A stretch of DNA of 64,000 nt, taken from Notamacropus eugenii (Eukaryota > Chordata > Mammalia > Diprotodontia > Macropodidae). Positions 1 through 11,934 of this stretch are shown one piece after another. Each line of letters opens with the position of its first letter. The stretch's first letter is position 1. Below the pieces are notes generated by a model. That model was not told the origin of the DNA. It did no database searches and saw only the letters and a list, made by a program, of their open reading frames with translations. The translations under genes and the position numbers were made by a program. The DNA lies in assembly GCF_028372415.1 (NCBI RefSeq), contig NC_092878.1:26208903-26272902 (forward strand), in the 5' to 3' direction.

Positions 1-239
1 AGGGATTAAAAACCACACTTTCTGATGTCAGGTCCAGTACTCTATCCACCTTCTTGAAAATACTGGAACTGAAAGGGATCTTAGACATAATTGAATCTAA
101 CCCTACTCCTTTTAGATCTCAGACTCCAACAGTATTGTCATTCACACAGCCACGGTCCCCACTAGGCACTCTAGGGACACACTAATCATAGGTTCTGACT
201 TTGCACATCCAGCCGTAGTGAGGTTAGATGCCATCCGCC

Positions 240-470
240 GTCTGGGGGTAAAGGAACAAGCTTTTGGAGCAAATCTTGGGTTAGGAGGTCTAGAAGCCTA
301 GACTCTGCTTTGGCTCTGCCTGTGACCTTGGCCAGGTTACTTAAACTCTGTGTCTCAGTTTCTTCATCTGCAAGATGGAGGTAATATCATCACCCCTGAT
401 GCCTTGCTCAGAGGTTTGGGATGTGGACATCATGAAATGAGAATGTACAAGAACTTCAGAAAGGAATGTG
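240..470 (+). mobile_element. MIR SINE
   Basis: MIR text 'gactctgctttggctctgcc' and 'cagtttcttcatctgcaaga', then 'gaggtaatatcatcac'. Bases 1-50 and 60-235 before it are fragments of other SINEs (gtccagtactctatccac). Confidence 0.75.
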
Positions 471-559
471 GTTATGTTTAAAATATTAAATGTGTAATTA
501 AAATCTTAACATTGAGTATCAATATAACCAGCTAGGCTTGCTTAATAACTACTTATATT

Positions 560-830
560 TAATAATAGCTAATGTTTATGTAGAACCTATTATATAGCAG
601 GTACTATGCTAAATGCTTTCTAACGATTATCTCATTAACTTCCCACAACAATCTTAGGAGGTAGGTGCTACTATTGTCTTCATTTTACAGATGAGGAAAC
701 TGAGGCAACCAGAGGTTAAATTATATGCCCAGGGTCACACAGCCAGTAAATGTCTCAGGTCAGATTTGAACTCAGGTCTTCTGGACTCCAGGCCTAGTAC
801 TCTATCCACTGCATCACTAAACTGCCTATT
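560..830 (-). mobile_element. MIR SINE, nearly complete
   Basis: Complement-oriented MIR: tatagcaggtactatgctaa, attttacagatgaggaaact, gtcacacagccagtaaatgt, ttgaactcaggtcttctgga. AT-rich filler follows to about 930. Confidence 0.85.
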
Positions 831-929
831 TTAAATTATTTAATTTAATTTAAATTAATCACATTATTTAAATTAACCAATTTCAATCTATAAAATACTA
901 TTATAATTTTTATAATCATTACAATACAA

Positions 930-1430
930 AATATCATTACAATTTTTATAACCATGGGCTACCATGTCAAGGCTACAAATGCCAATCCCTTTCCTTCTTG
1001 TTGTATTAAAGATTTTTGGACCCTGATCTACCTCCCCCTCTAAAAGAAATGGATGGAAAGAAAGCCCACTTGACCTTTCAGACCTTGGATTGGATATATG
1101 GGACATACGGTTTGATCTGGCTATGAGGGATGCCTATTGCCTTCTTGAAATGACTATGTATTTGATGGCCCTTGTGGGACTAGAAACAGAACAGTGCCCT
1201 GGCCCTGAACTGGTTTCCATTATTTAATAAAGGTCTTCCCAGGTTTCTTTGTGCTTTTTAAACTTGTCAGTCTTCATTCCATTATAGCATCCTACTTCCT
1301 TGATGGCTAAATCTTTGGCCATTTCCCAGTTGTTGGACATCTAGGCTGTTTTGCAGTTACGTCTGGTGCTACTCTGGAAGTCTTTGGAAAATAGCCTTTT
1401 TTCCTCTTTTTCTTTTGTGTTGCTATAACA
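930..1430. other. No gene or repeat recognised
   Basis: Ordinary-looking noncoding DNA with scattered stop codons in every frame. A MIR 3' scrap follows at about 1440-1520, and an ATC-rich low-complexity patch at 1577-1620. Confidence 0.5.
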
Positions 1431-1954
1431 CTTAGCTTCTTGGACCTCAGGTTCCTCATCTATAAATTGAGAGGGCTGGGTGAGATGGCCTCTAAGTTCT
1501 CTTTAAGTTATGGTTTATACTAATGACCTTAGGATTCTGTACTCCAGTGGTGACTTTTTTTGGTTTGCTTATGACACAATTATCATCATCATCGTCGTTG
1601 TCATCATCGTTATCTTTGCCAGGAGGAATCAGGCTCCCTGGGAGAGCTTCTATGTGTGATCCTGTATACAGGTTCCAGCCCAGAGGAGCTCACCCAGCAC
1701 ACACTCAGGGCATACTCTTTCAGAGCCACGGTGAACATCTTCAGGGTATAGATAATCCCAACAGTAAAATCATCAGGGCAAAGAGCAAACTTATTTTTAT
1801 AACTTTTGCTGTGTGCTCCTAGATTTCTCTATGAAAAGATTCTGTAAGTTTGCAAGAAGGGTGGTATTCCTGTTCCATTATTTCAGAGGTGGGGAGAGGT
1901 CAGTGTCCAGATGAGCATTCAGGATCCAGTGATTGGGATTGGGATTTTTGAAAT

Positions 1955-2080
1955 GAATGAAGGAGCATTTATTTCACGTTTACTAAATGCCAAATGCTTT
2001 ACCATGTGCTGGAGATACAAATAAAAAATCTGAGTCAGTCCTTGTTCTCAAGGAGTTCACAGTCTAACTGGAGAATACAA
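1955..2080 (-). mobile_element. LINE-2 3' fragment
   Basis: Text 'gcatttatttcacgtttact' through 'ccttgttctcaaggagttca' and 'cagtctaactgg' is the complement of the L2 3' end. Confidence 0.65.
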
Positions 2081-2183
2081 TAGATAGATGGATAGATAGA
2101 TAAACAGATAGACAGACTGACAGATAGATATAAATATATCTAAATCTGTAAAATCTATATCTGTCTGTCTATCTATCTATCTG

Positions 2184-2225
<42 letters not shown>
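2081..2225. repeat. Inverted GATA / TATC microsatellite
   Basis: A GATA-type array (2081-2130) is followed, after a 20 bp AT-rich centre, by TATC-type repeats with some CTGT units (2150-2225). The two halves are complementary, so a single strand could fold back on itself. Confidence 0.9.
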
Positions 2226-2464
2226 AATCGTCAGCCGTAGAGTAGGTGGAAATGTATGGATGCCCCAGGGTTGGATGGCAAGGCCCATGGCATCCTTAGG
2301 ATGCATCTGCAGATTAAGTGGCAGTGCCCAGGTATGACAGGGCATAGCAACAGGAGGGATGCCTGGGGCTTTGGGATGCTGTAGCAGGGCAGATAGTAAG
2401 TCCTCTATCTTGTCCAAGGATGTAATATATCTAAAGTGCTTTGGAATCTTATGTAAATGACAAT

Positions 2465-2705
2465 TCACAGCAGCTGGGTGGTACAGTAGAAAGAGTGCCA
2501 GGCCTAAAGTCAAGTCTTCCTGAGTTCAAATCTGGCCTCAGACACTTACTGACTGTGTGATTCTGGGTTGTCTCAGTTTCCTCATCGGTAGAAAATGAAC
2601 TAGAGAAGGAAATGACAAACCACTCCAGCATCTTTGCCAAGAAAACCCCAAATGGAGTCACAAAGAATCAGAAACGATTGAAAAATGACTCAACAATTAT
2701 TATTA
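2465..2705 (+). mobile_element. Marsupial SINE, near full length
   Basis: Head agctgggtggtacagtagaa, middle cttactgactgtgtgattct, core and the marsupial 3' part tttgccaagaaaaccccaaa, then a short A/T-rich tail. Confidence 0.85.
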
Positions 2706-3430
2706 TCACCAGAAAGATTCTAGCTGGTGGTTCCATGCTCATCCAGGCTGTGGGAGCAGCTGTGAGTTGCTTACCACAGTGAGGTGAAGATTGCTTTGGA
2801 GAGCTGGATGGAGCAAGACAGACCTACAGCCTGTTCCCTGCACCTAAAAGTTCAAGTCCTATAGAACTGATGCTACCTCTTCTGGTGCTGTGTATCACAA
2901 CAAAGGTTAGGGTCTTCAGAAAGCCTTTCAGATAAAAAGAGAGGAATGATCTTAGCAGGAGGGAGCCCCAGGAGCACATTGTCAGCTTTGGGTGACAAAG
3001 GAGAGCTCTAAAGTGGTTAGGTCTGGGTCAATATTAACTGTATTGTGCTAGCCGCCAGGCTTGACCTCCCAGAAGATGGAATGTTGACATAAGAGATTAA
3101 ATGAGCTTTGTTATCAGACTTGTCAGGACTTGAAGTGACTTGAATTGAGAAAAAATCGGAAGCCCAAAAGCAAATCAAGAGTTTCTCTTAGTCTCCCTAA
3201 CCAACCAGCCTGAACTATCAGGGGCTTTACAGCTACTTTCTACCTACCTAGGTGACTTTAAGCTAAATCATATTATTTTCTAAATTTTAGTTAACTCATC
3301 TTTAAAATGAAGGGGTTGGAATAGATGACCCATAAGGTCCAAACCTATGATCATTCAATTTGCCATGTTCTCCTGCTCTCCCATTTAATCTCTCTAAGGC
3401 TTCTACAGGGCAGGCTTCATAAGGCCTACC
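2706..3430. other. Mostly unique noncoding DNA
   Basis: No gene seen. A MIR 3' scrap lies at about 3280-3350 (ctcatctttaaaatgaaggg). Confidence 0.5.
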
Positions 3431-4200
3431 CTACTGTAGTGGAAAGATCACTGACTCTAGAGTCAGGATCCAGATTCCAATCCCACTTTGGTTTCTTGGG
3501 CAAGTTCTCAAACCTCTCTGGATCTCAGTTTGCTCATCTGTAAGATGAGGGAGTAGGTGACTATGAGGTCTCTTCCAGCCTTAGGCTTCCTACATATACA
3601 TACCCCTGGCAGGGTGGAACATAACCAGGGAAAGATACCTGAAAACCTGTTGTATATTTAGTGAATGAAGTGGGTACCCTGGGGACCCCATACAGAACTT
3701 GGGAGAAAAGCAGGAGAAATTTTATGCATACAGGTTTTTCCCCAAGGTGTTATTCCCAGAGTTATAGAAATTAATTGAGGTTGGAGGGCACAGGGCACTT
3801 CTAAGCACCTTAGAAAAAATTTTCCTCCAAAATCCCTTGACTAATGTGGACCAGAAACCTCATGGAAGTCAGCCTATTAAAAACTGCTCTGAGAGCTGGG
3901 TAGTTATTATTTCCTTCTTGACAACTTCTGGGGATGCTAGTGGGGGACAAGTGAAATCATTCCCATTACCAGTGATGGGGACCCTAAAGTCAAGAAAAGA
4001 GATCAGGGGTGGCTACTCTCCCAGAATCCCAGAATCAGAAAGACACAGTTACAAACCCCACCTCTGAAACAGCCTGTATGACTTTGGACAAGTCCCTTAA
4101 CTTCCCTGGATGAGCCTTTGTTTTCTCAACTGCAAAATGAGGGGGTCAGAAAAGATGTTCTCTGAGACCCTTCCTGGTTCTAAATCTAGGATGTTTTTAG
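3430..4200 (+). mobile_element. Two MIR copies (3430-3590 and 4030-4195) with unique DNA between
   Basis: Each shows the MIR core in plus orientation (gtttgctcatctgtaagatg; tttctcaactgcaaaatgag) and the downstream 'ctgagacccttcctggttct' type end. Nothing recognisable lies between them. Confidence 0.75.
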
Positions 4201-4514
4201 TCACCATAGGAACCCTAGACTCCCCTATTTACAATCATTCTTTTCTCCTGGACCCACATACCCAAAACCCTAATCTCTGCTGGCCTTCCCTGAAGTGGCC
4301 TGGCACATGGTTTCAGCAGGCCAGGCTGGCCCACAGATACAGATTGGATGGAAGGAATATAGTTTCCCAACCCTTTTGGGCTGTGGTGGGAGGTGGTAAA
4401 TTTCTCCCTTGAAAAAGTTCTTCAAGAGAACGCTAGGCGACCACTTATTAGGGGTGTTATGAAGGAGATTCTTGTATGTCTATGGGTTGGATTTGATAGC
4501 TTCAGATACCTTCT

Positions 4515-4700
4515 TTTAAAAGAAATATTTTTTATTGATAGCTTTTGTTTTTACCTTACCTAGATTTCCCTCTGTATCCTTTCCTCTTCCCTCCCCTCAG
4601 GTTTCTTCTAATGCTTCTCTCCTCCGATTCATTCCCAACCGAATGTTTTTGTTAACTAGAATGCTGAGTGTCCAAAGGTCTTTGATGGATGGGAATGTTT
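4515..4700 (-). mobile_element. LINE 3'-end-like sequence
   Basis: Starts aaatattttttattgatagc, followed by pyrimidine-rich text (ctcttccctcccctcaggtt), like the terminal part of a marsupial LINE on the complement strand. Confidence 0.4.
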
Positions 4701-5084
4701 CTCACCCTCTTGAAGTCACTTGGTAATGAAGGGTGAGCCTTGGGCATGCTGGTGTCTGGAAACAACCCTGAAAGGGATTCTTGTAGGAGTTCTATCACTG
4801 GGAGCAGTTGGCCAGGTTCCAAACCAATTGATCAAGGCTGAATGATGAACTATAAGAGTCACATGACTGACTTTTAAACAAATAGGCCAGAATGAACACA
4901 TGAAGATAAACACCTACCTCCTTCCTTCAGTCATTACCTGAGGAGGCCAGCACTTACTCTAACCTGTTTTGGATTCTCTTTGGGAATTGCCTTTGGAGCC
5001 CAATGCAACTTTTTTTTTTAATGACAAGTGCGTATTTTATATATATATATATTTTAAATAGCCAAAAATCAAAAGGAACCAAAT

Positions 5085-5360
5085 CATTTGGAATATTTGA
5101 GGGGAGAGTGCTAACATCCGGGCAGTAGGGAAGGTTTCAGGGAAGAAGTGGTACCTGAGATAAGCCTTAAAGAACAGGAAGATAAGAATTCGGAAAGGTG
5201 GAGATGAAGAGGGAGGGTAGGTGGCAGTGTGATTAAGGAGAAAAGAACTAGGGATTTAGAGCTTACCCTGAGTCTCAGTTCCCTCATCTGTAAAATGAAA
5301 GCATTGGATTGGCAGCCTCCAAGATCCCTTCCAGCCCCATAGATCTGACTGTATGATCCT
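5085..5360. mobile_element. L2-like fragment followed by MIR
   Basis: 5085-5225 reads like the complement of the L2 3' region (aaggtttcagggaagaagtg). 5225-5360 is a plus MIR (ttccctcatctgtaaaatga). The junction resembles the one at 8735. Confidence 0.6.
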
Positions 5361-5849
5361 AAAACTGGAGAATGAAGTGGATGACTGAGCACAGTAATAC
5401 TGTTTGGAGTCCGAAGGCATGAGTCATGACTGTAAGGTAAGGAGACTCATTTTCTTCTTGTGGCTTGGAAACGACCTCCAAAGCCACTTCCAAATGAGGA
5501 TCTCCAAAAATGCTTTGCGTAATTCCAGCACAATTGTAGCTAAGCATATAGTCTTCCCAAGGTGGCAATTTGGAAGTAGACAGTATTTATTTGAATGTCA
5601 AAGTCCTGGTTTCTTTCTTTAAGAAAAAAAAAGTCTCCCTGCTCTCTCTAGTCATATCTGGTATTACCCATAGCTCTGAATGGTCACAGGGTGAGAGTCA
5701 TCCTACTGGTTGCCCAAAAAAAGGCCTCCATCCCCATCCTGGAACCAGTGCCTCTACCAAATAAGTTCAGGAGGCATTTATTTAAAAAATGTGTTATTTA
5801 AATAAAATATTTAAATGAAATTTATTAAATAAATACCATTGTAATAATA

Positions 5850-6150
5850 GAGCCAAGACACTAGTTCAGATTCAGCTTCTTATTTTTTGTGTAACTGTCG
5901 GTAAGTAACTCAACCTCTGGGAACCCTCACTTTCCTCATCTGTAAAATGGAGCTAACAATGCCCGTCATGCCAACCTCATGTGGTTGTTGTCAGATTCAA
6001 ATGAGGTCATGTAAGGCATTTTGCAATGTTTAAAGCCTACATAAGTGTTAGTTATTAAATATCTATTGTGTACAAAACACAGTGCTATACATTGGTGTTA
6101 CAAAGACAAAATTTAAAAAACAGCAGTCTTTTCCCTCAAGGACCTCATGT
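5850..6150. mobile_element. MIR (plus) then L2 3' fragment (minus)
   Basis: MIR at 5850-6060 (tttcctcatctgtaaaatgg), then L2 complement at 6060-6150 (gtgctatacattggtgttac, ttccctcaaggacctcatgt). Confidence 0.7.
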
Positions 6151-6374
6151 GGGGAGGGAAGGAAGAAGTACTTAGTACGTTCCTGGCACGGAACTAAGTA
6201 CTTTGCAAATATTATCTCATTTGTTGGGGGTGGGGCGGTGGAGAAGAGGTTACAACATTCATGAGATCAAGCAAAACTGATTAAATCTGGCATCACCCAC
6301 CAGCCGCTGGTCCCATCTGAGAGAAGAAAAGTGCTTAACCAGTTGTGGTCCAAGAATTGTGTTCCCTTTCGTGA

Positions 6375-6610
6375 CTATGTTGTTGTTCAACCCCATCCAA
6401 CTCTCGTGACCCCAGTTGGGGTATTCTTGGCAAAATTACTAGAGTGATTTTACCATTTCCTTCTCCAGCTTATTTTACAGTTGAGGAAACTGAGGCAAAT
6501 AGGGTTAAGTGACTTGCCCAGGGGTCACACAGCTAGTAAGTCTCTGAGGCTGGATTTGAACTCAGGTCTATTCTGACTCTAGGTCCCCGTGATTTATCCA
6601 CTGAGCCTCC
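6375..6610 (-). mobile_element. Marsupial SINE, full length
   Basis: Complement-oriented: gttgttgttcaaccccatcc, ccccagttggggtattcttg, ttgaggaaactgaggcaaat, agtgacttgcccaggggtca, ending at ttatccactgagcc. Confidence 0.9.
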
Positions 6611-6819
6611 AACTCTACGTCAGATCCTTATAGGGGAAAATAAACTGTCCATCTGAGAAGACAACTCTGACATCAGCTGATCTCTGCCTCAAAATTAGCA
6701 GATGAAAGACAAGTAGAAATCTAAATGAGAGATGCGTTTAAGAGGTCAGCTGTTCCTGCTCCAGACCTTCAGGCATACTTCCCCTAAATTATGCCAGGAG
6801 GTCTGTCATCTAGCATCAT

Positions 6820-7330
6820 AGGCTTATGGGATTTAAAATTAGAAGGAACCTTCATGTTGACCTAGTCCAACACTTTCATTTTACAGAAAAGGAAGTTAAG
6901 GCCCTGCCAAGTGAAGTCAGTCATTAAGTATCTATAAAGCACGTACTATGTTTTCAGGCACTGTGCTAATCACTTGAATGACTTATTAAGTTCACACAAA
7001 GTATTAAGTAGCTGAAGTAGGATTTAAACACAAATCTTGGACTCAAATCCCAGGGCAGTCCAATCTATTACATTGAGAAGTTCCTGCTACCGTCATAAAG
7101 GGGCTCTGGACATTGGAATAAACCAGAAGAAGGATCGTGGGGAATGATAAAAAGCTGTGTGAACCGGAAAACCACTTAGATTCTTAACCTCAGTTTCCTC
7201 ACCCATAAAATGGGGAAAATACTAGACTCTACCTCTGAGTTATGAAGTTCAAGTGAGATAATATATATACAATATTTTGCAAATTTTCAAATGCTATCAT
7301 CATGATCATGATCATCATTAATTATTATAT
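6820..7330. mobile_element. MIR/L2 fragments and a second MIR
   Basis: 6830-6910 is a minus MIR scrap, 6915-6990 an L2 3' end on the minus strand and 7140-7330 a plus MIR (cctcagtttcctcacccata). The last ends in an ATC/ATG-rich stretch. Confidence 0.65.
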
Positions 7331-7734
7331 ACCTCTTGTGTTCCTGAAATGCTCTCTCAGCTGACTGAGAGAAAGCCTTGAAGGCTTTCCTAGGAAAAGC
7401 CATTCAACAAAAGGAAGTCTCTAAACAAGCAGATAATAGCAGAGAAACTTCAAGAGCTGCTGTAGGCCCTTCTTAAAGGGACTTCCTGCAGAAGAATGCT
7501 CTTCACCTTCTAGAATTCATTCCTTACCTCTTCTCGGTCCATAATTCACTCTCCTTAACCCGCTATCTCTTTCTAGATAAACTTAAACTTAGTGTAGTGG
7601 AAGATTGATGGGGGGGAGGGGGAGTCTCTGATCGATTGAGTCCCCCAATTCACTTGATGAAATTTTATGAATCCTCCCCCACATTACTCCCCCCTCATCG
7701 TCAGTCACTTCCTGCTGACCCTTAGGCAAATCAA
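7331..7734. other. No gene or clear repeat
   Basis: Includes a short G-run (7605-7622) and a small inverted repeat near 7360-7395 (gaaagccttgaaggctttcc). No supported coding frame. Confidence 0.5.
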
Positions 7735-8075
7735 CGAACCTTTAACTTATCAACACTTCTCCATTATTTTCTTAGGTCTAGACAATGGACAAAACAATAA
7801 ATCAAGCTATGATTAGTAGTATTTACTGTTTTCTGAGGTATAAATGTTGTTTGGGTGTTTTCAGTTGTGCCTGACTGTGACCCCATTTGGGGTTTTCTTG
7901 GTAGAGATAATAAAATGGTTTGCCATTTCCTTCTCCAGCTCATTTTACAGATGGAGAAAATGAGGCAAATAGGGTTCCATGGGGTGTAAATACTCAACAC
8001 TGAAAATTTAACAGTCCATTCTTGTGAGCTGGTATGAAATGGTTCCAGCACCAGGACCAATTAATTAAGTCTGGA
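7735..8075. repeat. Unclassified dispersed repeat with an inserted SINE
   Basis: The outer part (7745-7848 and 7980-8060) matches 15720-15880: shared tcttaRgtctagacaa, gaggtataaat and aacactgaaaatttaac. A marsupial SINE on the minus strand (about 7849-7980, truncated) splits it, flanked by ggtataaat / ggtgtaaat. Confidence 0.6.
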
Positions 8076-8424
8076 GAATAGTTTAATTGCCTTTTAGAGG
8101 GGAAAAAACACCCGGCCTATCCTATAGGTGAAACTCTATTACTTCTGCCACATTTTAGAAGATCAAATTTTTCAATCACTGAATGATAGGAGGTATGTTA
8201 TCGAGCCCAAAGGATATCCTAGGTAATCAAGATGACTGAAGTGCTACTGAAATAGGGTTTTCCATTCTTCCACCTTGGTGAATTCATTTTTTAATTTATC
8301 ATTCTTCAAATCCAGCTTGAGTAAAAACTGACAGGTATCCCCACTGGTTTTCACAGTACTTGGGTTCAGCAGCAAGGGTTTCCAGTCGAAGGTGCTGATA
8401 ACATTAGGAGTCTCATTCAGTTTG

Positions 8425-9790
8425 ACAAATGTTTATAAGAATACATGTGAGATACTTGAATGCAAAAACAATTATGAAACATCTGCCTCCAGAAAGCTTA
8501 TATTCTACTGGACAGATACAACATGAACCTGGATAGTAACAATACAGAGAAAGAAGTAAATGTAGAGGCTGGAGTTCTGGGAATATTTGAGGAGAGGGCA
8601 CTAATTCCTGGGCATTGGGAAAGGTTTCAAGCCAAGAGTGGTATCTGAGATGAACCTTAGGAAATAGGAAGATAGATAGAATTCTAAAAGGTGTAGGTGA
8701 AGAGAGAGCATGTGGCAGTGTGATTAAGGGGAAGGGAACAGATGAGAGGGCCTCAGATTGGATAAGGGATTAAAGAGAAGGATGAGTCAAATACAGAATG
8801 TCCCACAAGTCTTAGGTCAGTTATAAGCTTTAACAATTCAGTTTATAAATCTTATATTTACAAACCCTGCTGTAAGAATGGCGGTTCTCTTAATGGAGAC
8901 AGGCAAGTTTGGAGAGAAAGTAGATTTAAGGGAAAAAATGATAAATTCCATTTTGGACATGTTGCATGAGAGATATTGATGGGAAATTCAGGTCAAGAAG
9001 TCAAGCATGGAGTTGGATATGGGAGACTAGAATTCAAAAGATCGATTCTAGTTGGGGGTATAAGATATAGGAATCATCTTTGTAGGGATAATTAAAACCA
9101 TGGAGAGCAGATGAACTCACTATTAGAAAGAATTTGGAAAGAACAGAGCAGTGGAGGACATTGATGCTTGGGCGGACCAGAAATAGGTGATGATTCATCA
9201 AAGATGCCTAAGATAAAACCAAATGGAGCAGTGTGATGGAAGTCAAAGAAGGGGAGAGTGTTCAGGAGTAGAAGAGAGAAGGCGTGAGGACTGAGGAGGA
9301 AAAAAGCCCTTGGATTTAGCAATTATGAGCTCATTACCATCCTTTGAGGTCAGTTCCAGTAGACCACTGGGGTTGAAAGCCAGACAGCAAGGGGTTGACA
9401 AGTGAGTGGGTGGTGAGGAAGTAGAAGCAGTGATTATAGATGATTATATCCAGGAGTCTGGCAGTGAATGGGAAGAATAATGTAGGTCACTGGATTGAGA
9501 GGGATGACAAGGTCAAGTGACAGTTTCTTAAAGGTGGGAGAACTGAGCATATCTGTAGGCAGCAGGAGGGGAACTGTAGAAATGGAGGGAAGGGGAAGGA
9601 ATGATTGATGGGGTAAACTCCCAGAAGAGACGGGAAAGAATGGGATCAAGGACACAAGTAGAAAGCAAGGAAAAGTAACGCCTTATCCTCTGTGACTTGA
9701 GTGAAGGAAGATAGAGCAGGAGAAGATACAGATGGATCTAGACATATTGAGTAAGGGAGCCATCCATGTTCACAAGAGATGGCACTGATT
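8425..9790 (-). mobile_element. Old L2-related sequence, diverged
   Basis: Long purine-rich text on the plus strand with L2-complement phrases (attccattttggacatgttg, accactggggttgaaagcca, ggtgggagaactgagcatat). Minus-strand frames of 60-76 codons here are chance remnants. Confidence 0.45.
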
Positions 9791-9794
9791 TTTT

Positions 9795-9985
9795 TCCTGC
9801 AGTGCAGTGGAAAGAGCATTGTATCTGGAATCAAAGGACCAGCCTTCAAATTTTGACTCTTGACTCGTTACTGACTAAACTTGAACAAATATGTAATCTC
9901 TCTGAGATTGATTCAGTTTCCTCATTTGTAAAATAAGGGGTTGGACAGGGTGGTCTCTGAGGTCTAAATCTATGATCCCATGATT
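9795..9985 (+). mobile_element. MIR SINE inserted in the L2-like block
   Basis: gtgcagtggaaagagcattg head, cagtttcctcatttgtaaaa core, ggtctctgaggtctaaatct end. Confidence 0.8.
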
Positions 9986-10750
9986 TTCTGCTCAGGATGA
10001 GGAGGGGAATATCCCCAGGGTTTTAAGAGAGGAGAAAAAGGTTCAGAGGAGTCCTGAGGAAAGTGTGGTAAAGAGTCAATGGGGGATTGCCAGGTTGAAG
10101 AAAGGGACCTCTTGAGATATCAGATAGCATGAATTTGGGTTGGTACCAATTTGAGTCTTTTTCAAGCAGCATGCAACAGCCCTGTAGTAAGAGGGGGAAA
10201 AGTAGATGATGGGCATTGAGGTTTGGCAGGTCATGAGCCAAGGAAGGAAAAAGGAGGGAAAGGAGTCTAGAGTAGATGATAGACCACAGTTGAACTGGTT
10301 AACTTTGGGGTCAAGACTTTCAGGAGCCGTAAAATGGGTGTTGCATTGGGAAACCAAGGAGGGGGATACAGATACAAGCAAAAAGAAAGACAATGCTTGC
10401 CCTTAAGGAGTTTACATCTTAATGGAGAAAGATAATCTACAAAACGAAACTGGGAAAAGTATGGTTGGAGGAAGGATGCAAAGGAAAAGGAAAAAGGAAA
10501 AATGCAGCAGGTAAGAAGGAGAAGAAAGAGGATTCAGGAAAGTGTCCATCTGTGAGCAAGATGAAGCATGGCTGGGGTCCTTCCCAAAATGGTGGTGGTC
10601 CCATGGATGGAGAAGAACAAAGGGTTAAAAATTAGAAGGCATTTCAGAGTTCAAGACCATAGAGGTCAGAGTTATGGTATAATCTAAGGTGTGACCACCC
10701 AGAGACAGCTAGGGATATAGGTCCCTGGAGGAGCTGAGGAGGCCCTGTTG
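9986..10750 (-). mobile_element. L2-like block, continued
   Basis: Contains the L2-complement phrase 'cttaaggagtttacatctta' at 10401. The rest is diverged purine-rich DNA without a coding frame. Confidence 0.35.
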
Positions 10751-10758
10751 TTCTACAG

Positions 10759-10915
10759 CAGTAGAGTCAAGCTCAAATAAAAATGGATTTCTGCAGGTGC
10801 CATATTCACTTGGAAAACCACATATTAACATTATCTATTTTGTACTGTATTTTTGTTAAACATATTCCAATTATCTTTTAATCTGGCCACAAGCAGTGAA
10901 AGTTTGACATCTCTG
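10759..10915. mobile_element. Small nonautonomous hAT-type DNA transposon
   Basis: 157 bp whose ends are imperfect terminal inverted repeats: left CAGTAGAGTCAAGCTC, right (complement) CAGAGATGTCAAACTTT. It is flanked by an 8-bp near-duplication, TTCTACAG at 10751 and TTCTAAGG at 10916. An 8-bp duplication and CAG..CTG ends are hAT hallmarks. There is no transposase. Confidence 0.6.
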
Positions 10916-10999
10916 TTCTAAGGTATTTGTTATTGTTCAGTATTTAGTAGTTTCATACTTTTCCTGACCCCATGGACCACACTATGCATGAGGTAGTTG

Positions 11000-11215
11000 G
11001 GTTTTTTAAAATTTAATTTAATATTTTATTTTCCCCCAATTATGTGTAAAAACAATTTTTAGTATTCACTTTAAAAATTGAGTTCCAAATTCTCTCCTTC
11101 CCCACCCTTCTCATTGAGAAGGCAAGCAATTTGATATAGGTTATACATGTGTAATCATGCAAAGCGTATTTCCATATTAGTCATGTTGTAAAAGAAAACA
11201 TTACCTTTCTGTGTT
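11000..11215 (-). mobile_element. LINE-1-like 3' end
   Basis: The plus strand shows tattttattttcccccaatt, then gagttccaaattctctcctt, ataggttatacatgtgtaat and tattagtcatgttgtaaaag. This is the complement of the marsupial LINE 3' end. Confidence 0.7.
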
Positions 11216-11920
11216 CAGAATTTTTTTCTGTTGTTTGCTCATTTTCCCAGTCTATTTCTTGACTTTTAACTCTTTGCTAAAGTGGGGGTATGCTTCCATG
11301 GTGCAGGGAGAGCTGACCCAAGCTTCAGGGGTTTTGTGCAGCTGTTTTCAGAGATACTTCAGGGGACCTGTAAGGTTTCTTCCAAGGTGGTATGACCTAA
11401 GGAGGGGTTTTTACTACTCTGCTTGCCTGTGCTCTGGTTTGTGAGTGATTACAAGCACTCTTTTCTACCCTGAAACTATAAGTAGGATCCCTGATCCCCT
11501 GAAGCCCAAGATCTGATGGGCTGGTGCTCCTCCTTGCCCTGGGACTTCCACCCAGGACTGTACCCTGGATCTGAGTATAGGCAAAGCAACCAGAGTCCTG
11601 CTCCCAGTGCCAGTAAAGAGACCCCTGTAATCTCCTTCTGACCATTCCTTCCACCCCCTTAATGTCTGTGGGCTAAGAGCTCCAGAAGTAGCCACTGCAG
11701 TTGCTGATTCATTAATTCCCCAGGTCTGCTCTTGGTTTGCTAGGGTCTGGTCTGTGCTGGCACAGTATGCATTGGATTGTATTCTCCCTCCCTTCCACTG
11801 CCCCCAGTGTGACAGAGCTTTCTGCCACTCTAGGATTTGTTTTAGGGCATTATGTAAAGGTCTTTTGAGAGGTTTGGGGGATGGCTCAGGCGAATCCCTG
11901 CCTTCTCTCTTCCATCTTGC
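11215..11920 (-). mobile_element. Probable LINE-related block joined to the 3' end above
   Basis: A 700 bp block with no SINE, directly abutting the LINE 3' end. It has the feel of interspersed-repeat DNA I associate with marsupial LINE 5' regions (for example 'gctctggtttgtgagtgatt' and 'ccagtgtgacagagctttct'). Assignment is from memory only, and the class is unsure. Confidence 0.3.
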
Positions 11921-11934
11921 CCCCCTTCCATGAG

